DNA of 52,183 bases from Nocardia kruczakiae NBRC 101016 (GTDB taxonomy: Bacteria > Actinomycetota > Actinomycetes > Mycobacteriales > Mycobacteriaceae). The translations under genes and the position numbers were made by a program. Position 1 is the stretch's first letter. Each line of letters opens with the position of its first letter. A model generated the notes under the pieces. It made no database searches and was not told the DNA's origin. It was given only the letters and a program-made list of their open reading frames with translations. This document shows, one piece after another, positions 1 to 8,839 of the stretch. Location of the stretch: contig NZ_BDBL01000052.1 in the NCBI RefSeq assembly GCF_001612965.1, forward strand, positions 1 through 52,183, read 5' to 3'.

Positions 1-59
1 GGCGGCGCGCCGTGCCGCGCGGCTGCCGCGCGCGTCCCGGTAACATAGGCTGTGCCGAC

Positions 60-79
60 CGGCGGAGACTGCTCCGCCG
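60..79. terminator. possible intrinsic terminator hairpin
   Basis: Perfect 8-bp stem CGGCGGAG/CTCCGCCG with a 4-base loop, followed 12 bases later by five T (92-96). It could end a gene lying left of the window, or form part of the 231-base leader of the first gene. Which of the two cannot be told from this window. Confidence 0.35.
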
Positions 80-231
80 ACCGGCATTGCGTTTTTGTTC
101 GGCTCGTCCACTTGCGAAAGGAACCAGTTGTCACCCGCGTCCGAGGGCGCCACACAGGAGGGCTCCTCTACCGAGCCGGGTGACCAACCCGGCGCCTCCG
201 TCTCCGCAGATCCTCCGTTACCCGGTGGGCG

Positions 232-1623
232 GTGCCGATCGTGTCCGTAGTGCTCACCATCGTCAGCCTGCTGGGATTCATCGCGCTCACCGCGGGCACG
301 GCGATCTTCGTCGCTGCCGAATTCTCGCTCACCGCACTCGAGCGCAGCACCGTCGAGGCGCACGCGCGCGAGGGTGACCGTCGCGCCCGTCAGGTTCGCC
401 ACGCGCATCGCACCCTGTCGTTCCAGCTCTCGGGCTCGCAGCTGGGCATCACCATCACCACCCTGGTCACCGGTTATATCGCCGAACCGGTGCTGGCCCG
501 GCTGATCGAGCCGATCTGCACCGCGCTCGGCGTCGCCCCCGGGACCGCACAGGGCATTTCGCTGGTGATCGCCCTGGTGCTGGCGACCTCGCTGTCGATG
601 ACCTACGGCGAGCTCGTCCCCAAGAACATCGCGATCGCCAAACCGCTGACCACCGCGCGGTGGACGGCCGGTCCGATGATCGTGTTCACCACGGTCTTCT
701 CCTGGCTGATCAAACTGCTCAACGGCGCCGCGAACTGGGCGGTGCGCCGGATGGGCATCGAACCGGCCGAGGAGTTGCGGTCGGCACGTTCACCTCAGGA
801 ATTGGGTTCGCTGGTGCGCACCTCCGCCATGCGCGGATCGCTCGATCAGCGCACCGCCCTCGTGGTGGACCGCTCGCTGCTGTTCGGTGAGCGCAGCGCC
901 GAAGACCTCATGACGCCCCGGGTGAAGATCGAAACACTGGATCAGAACGACACCATCACCGATCTCATCGCCGCCGCCGGCCGCACCGGACTGTCGCGTT
1001 TTCCGGTCGTCGACGGCGATCTGGACAACACCCTCGGCATCGTGCACGTCAAACAGGCGTTCCTGTTTTCGGGCGGGCAGCGCGGCACGATCGCGCTGTC
1101 CTCGATCGCGCGGCCGGTGCCGATCGTGCCCGCCAGCCTCGACGGTGACACCGTGCTGGAGCGGGTGCGCGCCGACGGGATGCAGCTCGCGCTGGTCGTC
1201 GACGAATACGGCGGCACCGCGGGCCTGGTGACCATGGAGGACATCATCGAGGAGATCCTCGGCGACGTCCGCGACGAGCACGACGAGGAGGAACTCGACG
1301 TGCGCCGCACCGCCCTGGGCTGGAACTGTTCCGGCCTGTTGCGCATCGACGAGGTCTCCCGGGCCACCGGCTACGACGCGCCCGAGGGCGAATACGACAC
1401 CCTCGGCGGACTGGTTCTGACCACCCTGGGCCGGATTCCGGTGGCCGGCGACGAGGTGCTGCTGCCCACCCCCAGCCCCAGCAACGGGCATGCGATGCAA
1501 CCGCATACCCACGGCGGCTGGCTGGCCCGGGTGGAACGAATGGACGGACGACGCATCGACCGGGTGCTGATGCAGCCGGTGGACGCCGATGCGGTGACGA
1601 CATGGGAGCTCAGCCATGGGTGA
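232..1623 (+). CDS. CNNM/CorC-HlyC family membrane protein (Rv1842c-like)
   Basis: A 463-residue integral membrane protein of the CNNM/CorC family, whose members are linked to Mg2+/Co2+ homeostasis; the transported ion is not proven here. An N-terminal CNNM domain (about residues 1-200) has hydrophobic segments near 5-30, 95-125 and 140-165 and the family motif GELVPKNIA. Two CBS domains follow (about 225-345, with VDEYGGTAGLVTMEDIIEEI), then a CorC/HlyC C-terminal domain containing SGLLRIDEV and YDTLGGLVL. The long shared stretches (AAEFSLTALERSTVEA, QLSGSQLGI, EPAEELRSARSPQEL) match my recollection of M. tuberculosis Rv1842c. The GTG at 232 has no obvious ribosome site; GTG 241 is an alternative, and leaderless translation is possible. 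It overlaps the next gene by 8 bases, so the two are probably co-expressed. Confidence 0.9.
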   Translation: MPIVSVVLTIVSLLGFIALTAGTAIFVAAEFSLTALERSTVEAHAREGDRRARQVRHAHRTLSFQLSGSQLGITITTLVTGYIAEPVLARLIEPICTALGVAPGTAQGISLVIALVLATSLSMTYGELVPKNIAIAKPLTTARWTAGPMIVFTTVFSWLIKLLNGAANWAVRRMGIEPAEELRSARSPQELGSLVRTSAMRGSLDQRTALVVDRSLLFGERSAEDLMTPRVKIETLDQNDTITDLIAAAGRTGLSRFPVVDGDLDNTLGIVHVKQAFLFSGGQRGTIALSSIARPVPIVPASLDGDTVLERVRADGMQLALVVDEYGGTAGLVTMEDIIEEILGDVRDEHDEEELDVRRTALGWNCSGLLRIDEVSRATGYDAPEGEYDTLGGLVLTTLGRIPVAGDEVLLPTPSPSNGHAMQPHTHGGWLARVERMDGRRIDRVLMQPVDADAVTTWELSHG

Positions 1624-2680
1624 TCTGTTCGGACTGCTGCTGACCGTCGTCCTGCTCGGCACCAACGCCTTCTTCGTCGGGGCCGAGTTCGCGCTCATCT
1701 CCGCCCGCCGGGACCGGCTGGAAACCCTTGCCGCCCAAGGTAAACGGGGAGCCGGCACGGTGATCCGCGCGGCCGAGCATCTGTCGATGATGCTGGCCGC
1801 CGCCCAGCTGGGCATCACCATCTGCTCGCTGCTGCTGGGCCGCATCGGCGAACCGGCGATCGCGCATCTGCTCGAGCGCCCGTTCGATCTGGTCGGCGTG
1901 CCGGATCAGCTGCTGCATCCGGTGGGATTCGCACTGGCCCTGGGCCTCGTGGTGATCCTGCACATGCTGATGGGCGAGATGATCCCGAAGAACATCGCCC
2001 TGGCCGGGCCGGAGCGGGTGGCGTTGCTGCTGGTTCCGATCATGCTGTGGTGGTTACGCCTGGCCCGCCCGCTGATCGGCCTGTACAACCTGGCCGCCAA
2101 TCTCACCCTGCGTGCACTGCGTATCGAGCCCAAGGACGAACTCGACGCCACGGTGTCGTCGGTGGAGCTGGCGGAGATGATCGGCGAGTCCCGTTCGGAG
2201 GGTCTCATCGACGAGGAGGAGCATCGCCGCCTCACCCAGGCGCTGGGCACCACCGACCGCATCGTCGCCGATGTGATGGTGCCGCTGGCCAAGACGCGGT
2301 GTGTGCCGCTGCGCGGTGACGGCACCACCCTCGGCGATATCGAATCCGCGGTCGCCGAAACCGGCTTCTCCCGCTATCCGGTGCGCGCCACCGACGGCTC
2401 ACTGGTGGGCTATCTGCACGTCAAGGACGTACTGGACAAGGTGGCCGACGATTCGGCCGGACCGTCGACACCGATCCCGCGCACCGATATCCGGCCGCTG
2501 CCGACGCTGAGCATGGGCACCACGCTCTACGAGGCGCTGGCCCGGTTGCGCCGCACCAGTAGCCATCTGGGCCGGGTCATCGACACCCGCGGCAATACCG
2601 TCGGCATCGTCGCGCTCGAGGATCTGGTGGAAGAGTTCGTGGGCACCGTGCGCGATGCCACCCACCGGGTGGCGGAATGA
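1616..2680 (+). CDS. CNNM/CBS-domain membrane protein (Rv1841c-like)
   Basis: Second CNNM-family protein (354 residues), the partner of the gene before it. The CNNM domain spans about residues 1-195, with an N-terminal membrane segment (LFGLLLTVVLLGTNAFFVGA) and the motif GEMIPKNIA. A CBS pair spans about 205-345 (FSRYPVRATDGSLVGYLHVKDVL and IVALEDLVEEFVGTV). It is shorter than its neighbour because the CorC/HlyC C-terminal domain is missing, so the pair may form a heteromer in which only one subunit carries that domain; this is inference. Its ATG lies inside the upstream gene and its stop overlaps the downstream ATG by 4 bases, giving a tight three-gene operon. Confidence 0.9.
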   Translation: MGDLFGLLLTVVLLGTNAFFVGAEFALISARRDRLETLAAQGKRGAGTVIRAAEHLSMMLAAAQLGITICSLLLGRIGEPAIAHLLERPFDLVGVPDQLLHPVGFALALGLVVILHMLMGEMIPKNIALAGPERVALLLVPIMLWWLRLARPLIGLYNLAANLTLRALRIEPKDELDATVSSVELAEMIGESRSEGLIDEEEHRRLTQALGTTDRIVADVMVPLAKTRCVPLRGDGTTLGDIESAVAETGFSRYPVRATDGSLVGYLHVKDVLDKVADDSAGPSTPIPRTDIRPLPTLSMGTTLYEALARLRRTSSHLGRVIDTRGNTVGIVALEDLVEEFVGTVRDATHRVAE

Positions 2681-3579
2681 CCGTGGACGCGACACCGGCT
2701 GCGGCGCAACGGCTTCGGGTCCTGACGCCGGACCGGTGGCGGGCCCGGGCACGGGCGCATCGGGAACGGGTCGACGAGATGGTCGGCCCGTACCTGCGCC
2801 GACGCGCCCATGGCGGCAAACATCCGGTGATCGACTTCCTGTTCACCTACTACGGCCACAAACCGGCCCAGCTGCGCCGCTGGCATCCGGGTTTCGGCGT
2901 GGCGCTGGCCGACGCCGAGGAGTACGGGCAGCGCCGCGGCTATCACCGGGTCGAGACGCCCGACGGACCGGTTCACACCGCCGACCCGGCCTTTCTGGAC
3001 CGCCGCCGCGACACCGTGGAATTCGTCGCGGCCCTGCTGTCGGCGACCGCGGACCGGCCGGCGCACCTGTCCTGCTTCGGATTACACGAGTGGGCGATGG
3101 TCTACCGCAGCGACGACGTGCGCCACCGGCAGGTCCCGCTGCGGCTCGGACGTGCCGGAACCGACGCCGTGGTCGATTCGATGTCGTTGCGCTGCACGCA
3201 CTTCGACGCCTTCCGCTTCTTCACCCCCGAGGCCGCGCCGCGCAATACCGAACGACTCACGCGCGAGGATCAGGTCCGACGGGAACAGCCCGGCTGCCTG
3301 CACGCGGGCATGGATCTGTACAAATGGGCGTTCAAACTGGTGCCGCTGATCGATTCGGATCTGCTGCTGGATTGTTTCGCCCTGGCCTGCGCCGCCCGCG
3401 AAATCGATATGCGCGCCAGCCCCTACGACCTCACCGACTACGGCTATCAGCCGATCGCCATCGAAACACCCGGCGGCCGTGCGGAATACGTCCGCGCGCA
3501 ATCCGAGCTGGCCCGGCGAGCGCAGCCCCTGCGCACCGAACTGCTCGGCCGCTGCCGGGCACTGCTCGCGTCGTCCTGA
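2677..3579 (+). CDS. conserved actinobacterial protein, sometimes annotated as 3-methyladenine DNA glycosylase
   Basis: A 300-residue soluble protein without signal peptide or membrane segments. I recognise the type (for example CTHFDAFRFFTPEA, CLHAGMDLYKWAFKLVPLIDSDLLLDCF, DYGYQPIAIETPGGRAEY) as a conserved actinobacterial family that databases often call 3-methyladenine DNA glycosylase. I see no helix-hairpin-helix or AlkA/AAG catalytic signature, so that name should be treated as unproven. The ATGA overlap with the upstream CBS gene shows translational coupling and an operon with the two CNNM genes. It ends 16 bases before a convergent gene. Confidence 0.8.
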   Translation: MTVDATPAAAQRLRVLTPDRWRARARAHRERVDEMVGPYLRRRAHGGKHPVIDFLFTYYGHKPAQLRRWHPGFGVALADAEEYGQRRGYHRVETPDGPVHTADPAFLDRRRDTVEFVAALLSATADRPAHLSCFGLHEWAMVYRSDDVRHRQVPLRLGRAGTDAVVDSMSLRCTHFDAFRFFTPEAAPRNTERLTREDQVRREQPGCLHAGMDLYKWAFKLVPLIDSDLLLDCFALACAAREIDMRASPYDLTDYGYQPIAIETPGGRAEYVRAQSELARRAQPLRTELLGRCRALLASS

Positions 3580-3595
3580 TCGTGCGGTGAGCGGC

Positions 3596-4069
3596 TCAGC
3601 TCGCGCGCCGGATACTCAATTCCGCTGTGGCATCGTAGATCCACGACATATCCGCCGCTGCGAAGTCCGCCAGCCAGGTGGACGGCGCGGCCGAGGCGAG
3701 CGTCTCGAAGTTCCAGTAGTCCTTCCACAGCGAGACGCGCCCGTCCCGCACGCGGTGCACCGAGACGAAGGGCAGTTCGGCACGCTCGCCGGTCGGCCAC
3801 ACCCAGGTTTCGGAGTGCTCGTAGATCACGTCCGGTCCCTCGGCGACCAGCAGACCGTCGTGATTGGTGTATTCGGCCAGCCCCGCCAGCCCGATGCGCA
3901 GGCGTTTGACGGTGTCGGCGGGGCCCTTCGCCGCCAGCGTGGGACCGGTCGGCACGTCGAGGTAGATACAGTCCTCGGTGAGCGATGCGGCCACCGCGTC
4001 CCAGTCGCGCCGGGCCAGCGCCGCCCACAGCCGCAGCACTACCACCCGCGGTTCGTCGTTGTCGGACAT
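3596..4069 (-). CDS. SnoaL-like / NTF2-fold protein
   Basis: A 157-residue protein with the layout of the NTF2-like superfamily (SnoaL-like, limonene-epoxide-hydrolase type). An N-terminal helix (VVVLRLWAALARRDWDAVAASL) leads to the strand-forming motif TEDCIYLDVPTGPTLAAKGP, then HSETWVWPTGERAELPFVSVHRVRDGRVSLWKDYWN. Families with this fold are small hydrolases, isomerases or plain binding proteins, so the substrate cannot be told. It starts at ATG 4069 and converges on the upstream operon. Its upstream neighbour on the same strand (4128-4568) is another small NTF2-like protein, but secreted. Confidence 0.75.
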   Translation of the reverse strand: MSDNDEPRVVVLRLWAALARRDWDAVAASLTEDCIYLDVPTGPTLAAKGPADTVKRLRIGLAGLAEYTNHDGLLVAEGPDVIYEHSETWVWPTGERAELPFVSVHRVRDGRVSLWKDYWNFETLASAAPSTWLADFAAADMSWIYDATAELSIRRAS

Positions 4070-4127
4070 ACTTTTTCCTCGCTCTCCGGTTGCGTTCCGG
4101 CGCTTTCCGATCCCACGCCGCGCGCGG

Positions 4128-4568
4128 TCACACCACCGGGTCGATGGTGGCGTTGATGGTGTGGATGGTGCCGTCGGGAATGACGAAGGTTTCGGTGATG
4201 TCGACGGTCATCAACCGCACTCCGGCGACACCGGAGTCGAGCAGATAGCGTGCGGTCACCACATCACCGCATTCGGTCATCCGCAGATCGCGAATATCCT
4301 GAATTACCGAATATTGGACGCCGTGATTCAGCTCCTGAGTCAGCTGCGGCCCCGAATAGCCCGTTTTCAGCCCGGCTTCGACACGGGTGGCGTCCGGCGC
4401 GAACGGCACGGCACTCGCATCGTGTGAAACCAGAGCGTCGATATATGCGCGGGCGACGGCCTGCCGGGGCGTATCGGCCGGATTCGGTGCTGCCGCAGCC
4501 ATTCCCACTCCGGCGTTCAACGCGGCAGCCACCGCACCCGATATGACTGCAACGTGTTTCATTCCCAT
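4128..4568 (-). CDS. secreted NTF2-like (DUF8021-type) protein
   Basis: The open frame extends much further upstream, but the likely start is ATG 4568 (ATG 4562 is possible), because this gives a 146-residue protein that opens with a classic signal peptide (MGMKHVAVISGAVAAALNAG ending near AAAA-PNP). The mature part (TPRQAVARAYIDALVSHDAS, then DITETFVIPDGTIHTINATI) resembles DUF8021/SnoaL-like domains. It is probably exported and of unknown ligand. No good ribosome site is visible before either ATG. It is divergent from the secreted LVIVD protein gene that starts at 4759; both products are exported. Confidence 0.65.
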   Translation of the reverse strand: MGMKHVAVISGAVAAALNAGVGMAAAAPNPADTPRQAVARAYIDALVSHDASAVPFAPDATRVEAGLKTGYSGPQLTQELNHGVQYSVIQDIRDLRMTECGDVVTARYLLDSGVAGVRLMTVDITETFVIPDGTIHTINATIDPVV

Positions 4569-4758
4569 GCGCAGAGTTTGTCTCACGTGTTGCTGCGGCG
4601 CAACAGCTCGGAGCACCCGGACCGCTTTCTCCGAAAACCGACCCGATGAGAAGGTGGCTGAGCTACCGTTTCGATGCGTTGCCCGCAACCGGTGGTACCG
4701 AGTATCTCGGCGGCGGTGACGCCCAGCCCGTTTCACTGTGGAAAGTGGGGGTCCCGCA

Positions 4759-6336
4759 ATGGCGCGGAGCTCTGGCAGACGCACGCCCAAACCACTCATC
4801 GCCGCGGCCGCCGCCGTACTCGCCGCCGCGATCCTGCCGGTCGGCGGCGCGTCGGCGGATCTGCAATCCGATATCGCCACCCAGGTGCAGGAATTCCTCG
4901 ATATCGGCAAGGTCGCCGTGCCGCCGGCCGACTGCGGTCCGGGCTCGCGGCCGGAAACCGGTATGCAGGGCGATGTTCCGGCCGCAGACCGCGCCTCCGG
5001 TCGCAGCACGCAGGGCTACACCTGCAATATGTCGTTCGTCGGCGGATATGCCGGGCACGGCGCCGGCATCACCTCGACCACCTACGATCACTGCTCCTAC
5101 ACCGGCTCGTTCTTCCCCGGCGATCTGCTCGGTCCCGCCCAGGGCGTGCAGGTGATCGATGCCTCCGATCCGGCGCATCCGGTGTTGAGCACCACGCTCG
5201 CCGAACCGGCGATGATGGCCGGCACCTGGGAGAGCCTGAAGGTCAACACCGCACGGAAACTACTGGTGGGCACCGGAGTTCCGTTCCTGGAGGGCACGGG
5301 ATACCTGTCGGTCTACGACATCTCCGACTGTGCGCATCCACGACTGCTCAACCCGGGACCCGGCACCAATCTGGCCATGCCCCTGCCCATCACCACCCAT
5401 GAGGGCGGCTTCTCCCCCGACGGCCGCACCTACTGGGCCTCGGGCATCGCGCCCGGATTCGTCAGCGCGGTCGACCTCACCGATCCGGCGAACCCCCACG
5501 TGATCTGGCAGGGGCTCACCGGCATCGAGGCGCACGGCTTCGGCATCAGCCCCGACGGCAACCGCATGTATCTGTCGGCACTGGGCGGATTCACCGTCCT
5601 CGACATCAGCGCGGTGCAGCGTCGCGATCCGAATCCGCAGGTCAACCACATCGGCCGGGTGTTCTGGACCGACGGCTGGGCGACCCAGCACAGTGTGCCG
5701 GTCAGCTACGACGGCACACCGTATCTGTTCACCGTCGACGAGGCGGGAGCCGGCGGCGTGAAGCTGGTCGACGTCTCCGACGAGAACAACCCGAAGGTCG
5801 TCGAGAAGATCAAGTTGCGGATCGACCTGCCGGAGAATCAGGACAGCATGCTCGCCTCCTCGATGGGCGGGTCGGTGTTCTCCTACGATCCGCACTACTG
5901 CGCGGCCGACCGTCCCGAGAATCCGACGGCGCTGGCCTGCGGATGGGAATCGTCCGGCATCCGGGTGTTCGATGTGCGCGATCCATTCCGGGTGCACGAG
6001 ATCGCCTACTTCAATCCCCCGGCCCGCACCGGACAGAATCTGCAACTGTGGAACTCCCCGCACGCACTGGGTTCCCTGATCGGACCGCCTGCGCTGGAAG
6101 GGTTCTCGGTAGCGCGCGCCATTCTGGACGGCAAATTCGATCCCGCACAGGCCTTGTCGCCGCGCACCGGGATGCTGGCCTTCGGTGACGTGTCCTCCGA
6201 CTGGTGTTTCGCGCCACCGGAATGGCACGGCAGCCAGCTGTGGACCTCCTGCAACGACAACGGATTCATGGTGTTGCAACTGGACAACGACGTGTATTCA
6301 CCACCCGCCGACCAGCAGTCGATCGTGGGGTCCTAG
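4759..6336 (+). CDS. secreted LVIVD-repeat beta-propeller protein
   Basis: ATG 4759 is preferred over an in-frame GTG at 4738: a GGGGGT ribosome site lies just before it and the signal peptide then starts correctly (MARSSGRRTPKPLIAAAAAV, cleavage near GGASA-DLQ). The 525-residue product carries several LVIVD-type blades with the signature 'VIDASDPAHPVL', 'VYDISDCAHPRLL', 'AVDLTDPANPHVI', 'VLDISAVQRRDPNP', 'LVDVSDENNPKVV', 'VFDVRDPFRVHEI'. Such propellers usually bind partners; no catalytic residues are evident. Six or more Cys residues suggest disulfides outside the cell. Its stop codon touches the ATG of a DUF305 gene, so the two exported proteins very probably work together. Confidence 0.85.
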   Translation: MARSSGRRTPKPLIAAAAAVLAAAILPVGGASADLQSDIATQVQEFLDIGKVAVPPADCGPGSRPETGMQGDVPAADRASGRSTQGYTCNMSFVGGYAGHGAGITSTTYDHCSYTGSFFPGDLLGPAQGVQVIDASDPAHPVLSTTLAEPAMMAGTWESLKVNTARKLLVGTGVPFLEGTGYLSVYDISDCAHPRLLNPGPGTNLAMPLPITTHEGGFSPDGRTYWASGIAPGFVSAVDLTDPANPHVIWQGLTGIEAHGFGISPDGNRMYLSALGGFTVLDISAVQRRDPNPQVNHIGRVFWTDGWATQHSVPVSYDGTPYLFTVDEAGAGGVKLVDVSDENNPKVVEKIKLRIDLPENQDSMLASSMGGSVFSYDPHYCAADRPENPTALACGWESSGIRVFDVRDPFRVHEIAYFNPPARTGQNLQLWNSPHALGSLIGPPALEGFSVARAILDGKFDPAQALSPRTGMLAFGDVSSDWCFAPPEWHGSQLWTSCNDNGFMVLQLDNDVYSPPADQQSIVGS

Positions 6337-6984
6337 ATGTCGCGGTGGCTACGCTGGGGGTCCTATGCGGCCGCCGCGTTGATCCTGCTGGTGATCGGCG
6401 CCGCGTTGCGTCCGGTCGTCCTGCCCGAGAAGCACACCGCCGCACCGGTTCTCGATGCCACCGAGATCGGTTTCGCCCAGGACATGACGGCTCACCACCA
6501 GCAGGCGATCCAGATGGTGCAGCGCCTGGATCCCGGGGTGGATCCCCAGGTATCGCGGCTGGCGCAGCAGATCGACCAGTCACAGCGGGTGGAGATCGGC
6601 ACCATGCTCGGCTGGCTGCGCCTGGCGAACGCCGCCCCGACAACGGACCGGCCGATGGCCTGGATGACCACGGATACGACTGCGGCTCATCATCATTCGA
6701 TGAGCGCGGCGCCCACAGCCGCCTCGCCCGCCATGCCGGGAATGGCGTCCATGGCCGAACTGGATCGGCTCTCGGCCGCTCGCGGCCGTGATGCGGAAGT
6801 CTTATTCCTGCAATTGATGTACCGCCACCACCAGGGTGGTATCGCGATGGCTCGCGCCGCCGATCAGCAGATAACCTCCGGTCCGGTGAAGGAGCAGGCC
6901 CGGGCCATGCTCGTCGCCCAGAGTCAGGAGACCGGGTTGATCGCGCTGATGCTGAACCAGCGCGGGGCACAACCGCTGCCGTAG
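6337..6984 (+). CDS. DUF305 family membrane-anchored metal-binding-type protein
   Basis: A 215-residue protein with one N-terminal membrane segment (about residues 7-28) and two DUF305 helical repeats whose signatures are FAQDMTAHHQQAIQM and LQLMYRHHQGGIAMA. The His/Met pairs are typical of the family, some of whose members (CopM type) bind copper. The linker between the repeats is unusually rich in His and Met (AHHHSM, MPGMASM), which strengthens a metal-binding inference. The ATG follows the TAG of the LVIVD gene directly, with no intergenic base, so expression is translationally coupled. The ion bound is not shown by the sequence. Confidence 0.85.
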   Translation: MSRWLRWGSYAAAALILLVIGAALRPVVLPEKHTAAPVLDATEIGFAQDMTAHHQQAIQMVQRLDPGVDPQVSRLAQQIDQSQRVEIGTMLGWLRLANAAPTTDRPMAWMTTDTTAAHHHSMSAAPTAASPAMPGMASMAELDRLSAARGRDAEVLFLQLMYRHHQGGIAMARAADQQITSGPVKEQARAMLVAQSQETGLIALMLNQRGAQPLP

Positions 6985-7146
6985 GCCCCTTCTGCGCGGC
7001 GCAGGGCACACCACTGCGGTGTCCGCCGGCCGTCGATCCTACGAGACGGCCGGTGGGCCGAAGTGACTTCCCCGGCCGGCGCAGGTTTGTCGGTGGGTGC
7101 CGCTATGGTCGCTGGGGCGGCACACAATCGAGAGGTTCGGACGCGA

Positions 7147-7860
7147 ATGACTGTCGGTACGGCGATCACCATTCCCCCGCATATCCACGGTTATCCGGAT
7201 CTGGCGTTCGGCGGTTACGTGGCGGGCATGCTCGCCGATCGTGTCGGAGGTGAGGTGCGCGTCGACTTCCGGCGCGGTGTTCCGGTGCGGACGCCGGTAC
7301 AGGTCACCGATACCGAATCGGGCTGTGTACTCACCGATTCCGACGGCACGGTCCTCGCCGAGGCGAGTCCGGGTTCGGTGGAATTGGCCGTCACGCCGCC
7401 ACCGACATGGGAGGACGCGGTCGTCGCGTCGCGCGATTCGTTCGCCGCGGGCCGTGCCATACCCGACTGCTACGGCTGCGGCACCGCGAACACACCGGGC
7501 CGGGGCCTGCGGCTGTATCCGTGGCGGCTGCGCGATCAGGACCTCGTCGCGGCCGCCTGGGTTCCCGATGCCGAATTGGCCGGGCCCGGCGGACATCTGA
7601 CCACGGAGAACATTTGGTCGGCCGTCGACTGCCCCGGCGGCTGGGCCGCCATCGAACTGTCCGGAATGTCGCCCGGGGGCCTCACGGCCGCCCTCACCAC
7701 CCGTCGCATCGGACCGGTGCGCGCGGGCGAGAAATACCTCGTGTGGTCCTGGCCGATCGCCGCCTCCGGCCGCAAACACACCGTCGGCGTGGCCATTTCC
7801 ACCCCGAAAGGCGACCTGCGCGTCCTGGCCGAAGCGCTGTGGGTCGAGCCCCGGCAGTAG
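7147..7860 (+). CDS. hotdog-fold (thioesterase-like) protein
   Basis: I choose ATG 7147 (MTVGTAITIPPHIHGYPDLA), which has a GAGAGG about 12 bases upstream, rather than the in-frame start at 7063; this gives 237 residues. The arrangement suggests a double hotdog. The first half carries FGGYVAGMLADRV and VDFRRGVPVRTPVQV; the second opens with the 'CYGCG' element followed by GRGLRLYPWRLRDQD, typical of actinobacterial thioesterase-like proteins. Acyl-CoA substrate and catalytic activity are inferred only from fold. It stands alone between a DUF305 gene and a gene-poor gap, with no operon partner. Confidence 0.65.
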   Translation: MTVGTAITIPPHIHGYPDLAFGGYVAGMLADRVGGEVRVDFRRGVPVRTPVQVTDTESGCVLTDSDGTVLAEASPGSVELAVTPPPTWEDAVVASRDSFAAGRAIPDCYGCGTANTPGRGLRLYPWRLRDQDLVAAAWVPDAELAGPGGHLTTENIWSAVDCPGGWAAIELSGMSPGGLTAALTTRRIGPVRAGEKYLVWSWPIAASGRKHTVGVAISTPKGDLRVLAEALWVEPRQ

Positions 7861-8145
7861 CGTCCTCCGGTTCCGGTCAGGGATGGTCGTCGAGTTTGTC
7901 GAGATCGGCGAGAACCTTCTCGTGCCATGTATCTGCACCGCCTCATCGGCCGCAATCACCGCGCGGCCCGCCGCATGATCCGAGACCGCGGATGGAATCA
8001 GCCGGGCAACTCCTGGCTGCCGGACGGCACCGAACAGCGCCCCGCCTGACCCGAAACGCATTGCGGAACAGCACATCCCACATATCGTCATGACAGATCG
8101 CGAGTCCGGGACGCGCATTCCGCGACGAATCTCGCGGTCGTTCCG

Positions 8146-8742
8146 CTACTCTCGGGCGCCCGCGAGACTGCGGTAGGCGGCAGCGTAGGAATCCGGGCGA
8201 ACGTCGCCCATGAGCAGGTACTGCTGCAGGAACCCCATCATCGCGCCGAGCATGATCTGGGCCAGCGCATCGATATCGGTTGCCGCGGAAAGTATCCCGG
8301 CCTCGCGGGCGCGCAGGAGCAGCTCCCGCCAGGCGGCCCGGACTTGCGTCAGCCGTTCGCGGACGATTCCGGCCACCGCCTCGTCCCGCCCCGCCTCCGC
8401 CCACGCCTGCACCGCGACGCGCGGAATATCGCCGTCCCGGGCCAGATCCGCTATCTGCCCGAGAACCGATTCCAGCGCGTCGATCGGCGCCACCGGCGTT
8501 TCCCCTTCGGTGAGCCGCGCCAGATTCGCGGTCATCCGGCCGAGCACGGAATCGGCGATCGCGCGGATGATGTCGTTTTTGGATGCGAAGTAGCCGTAGA
8601 CCGCGCCGGCCGACATTCCCGATTCGGCGATGACCGCGGACATCGTCGTCTTGTGGAACCCTTCGCGGGCCACACACCGCACGGCGGCGGCGATGAGCTG
8701 GTCGCGCCGGGCGGTACGACGCTCTTCGGTCAGTCGCGGCAT
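8146..8742 (-). CDS. TetR/AcrR family transcriptional regulator
   Basis: A 198-residue repressor. The start is ATG 8742 (MPRLTEERRTARRDQLIAAA); an upstream extension of the frame has no regulator homology and would overlap the divergent gene. The TetR DNA-binding domain is at residues 10-56 with the recognition part MSAGAVYGYFASKNDIIRAI. The C-terminal ligand domain resembles the BetI-like type. It is divergent from a membrane permease-like gene at 8840; the 97-base gap contains two copies of an AAGAACG-based palindrome and a sigma-70-like promoter, so it most likely represses both itself and the permease. Confidence 0.9.
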   Translation of the reverse strand: MPRLTEERRTARRDQLIAAAVRCVAREGFHKTTMSAVIAESGMSAGAVYGYFASKNDIIRAIADSVLGRMTANLARLTEGETPVAPIDALESVLGQIADLARDGDIPRVAVQAWAEAGRDEAVAGIVRERLTQVRAAWRELLLRAREAGILSAATDIDALAQIMLGAMMGFLQQYLLMGDVRPDSYAAAYRSLAGARE

Positions 8743-8756
8743 CACCGCATCATAAA

Positions 8757-8772
8757 AAGAACGTTCGTTCTT
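8757..8772. promoter_or_regulatory. TetR-type operator, copy 1
   Basis: Perfect inverted repeat AAGAACG-TT-CGTTCTT, 15 bases upstream of the TetR start codon and overlapping the -35 region of the divergent promoter by two bases. Together with copy 2 it is the likely binding site of the adjacent regulator. Confidence 0.65.
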
Positions 8773-8800
8773 GACAATCTCGACGCGTCCGGCGCATGCT
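8771..8800 (+). promoter_or_regulatory. probable promoter of the permease-like gene
   Basis: TTGACA (8771-8776) and CATGCT (8795-8800) are spaced by 18 bases, a good -35 and a fair -10. The -35 overlaps operator copy 1, and operator copy 2 lies just downstream of the -10, so repressor binding would block both RNA polymerase entry and escape. Confidence 0.5.
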
Positions 8801-8811
8801 CGAACCACAAA

Positions 8812-8827
8812 AAGAACGTTCCTTCTC
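8812..8827. promoter_or_regulatory. TetR-type operator, copy 2 (degenerate right arm)
   Basis: AAGAACG-TT-CCTTCTC repeats the left arm of copy 1 exactly and the right arm with two changes. It lies 12 bases before ATG 8840 and next to the GGAG ribosome site of that gene. Confidence 0.5.
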
Positions 8828-8839
8828 TTTGGAGTTGCG

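Noticed and set aside
60..231. Mg2+ (M-box/ykoK) riboswitch before the CNNM genes
   Set aside because: Considered because the genes are linked to Mg2+ and the leader is long and structured (hairpins at 60-79 and 175-193), but the conserved GGTGAGGCTCC core is not there.
7927..8049. 40-codon frame in the gap 7861-8145
   Set aside because: No ribosome site and no homologue recognised; the gap also shows a 20-codon frame end on the other strand (WHEKVLADLDKLDDHP), so it may hold decayed genes, but evidence is too thin to annotate.
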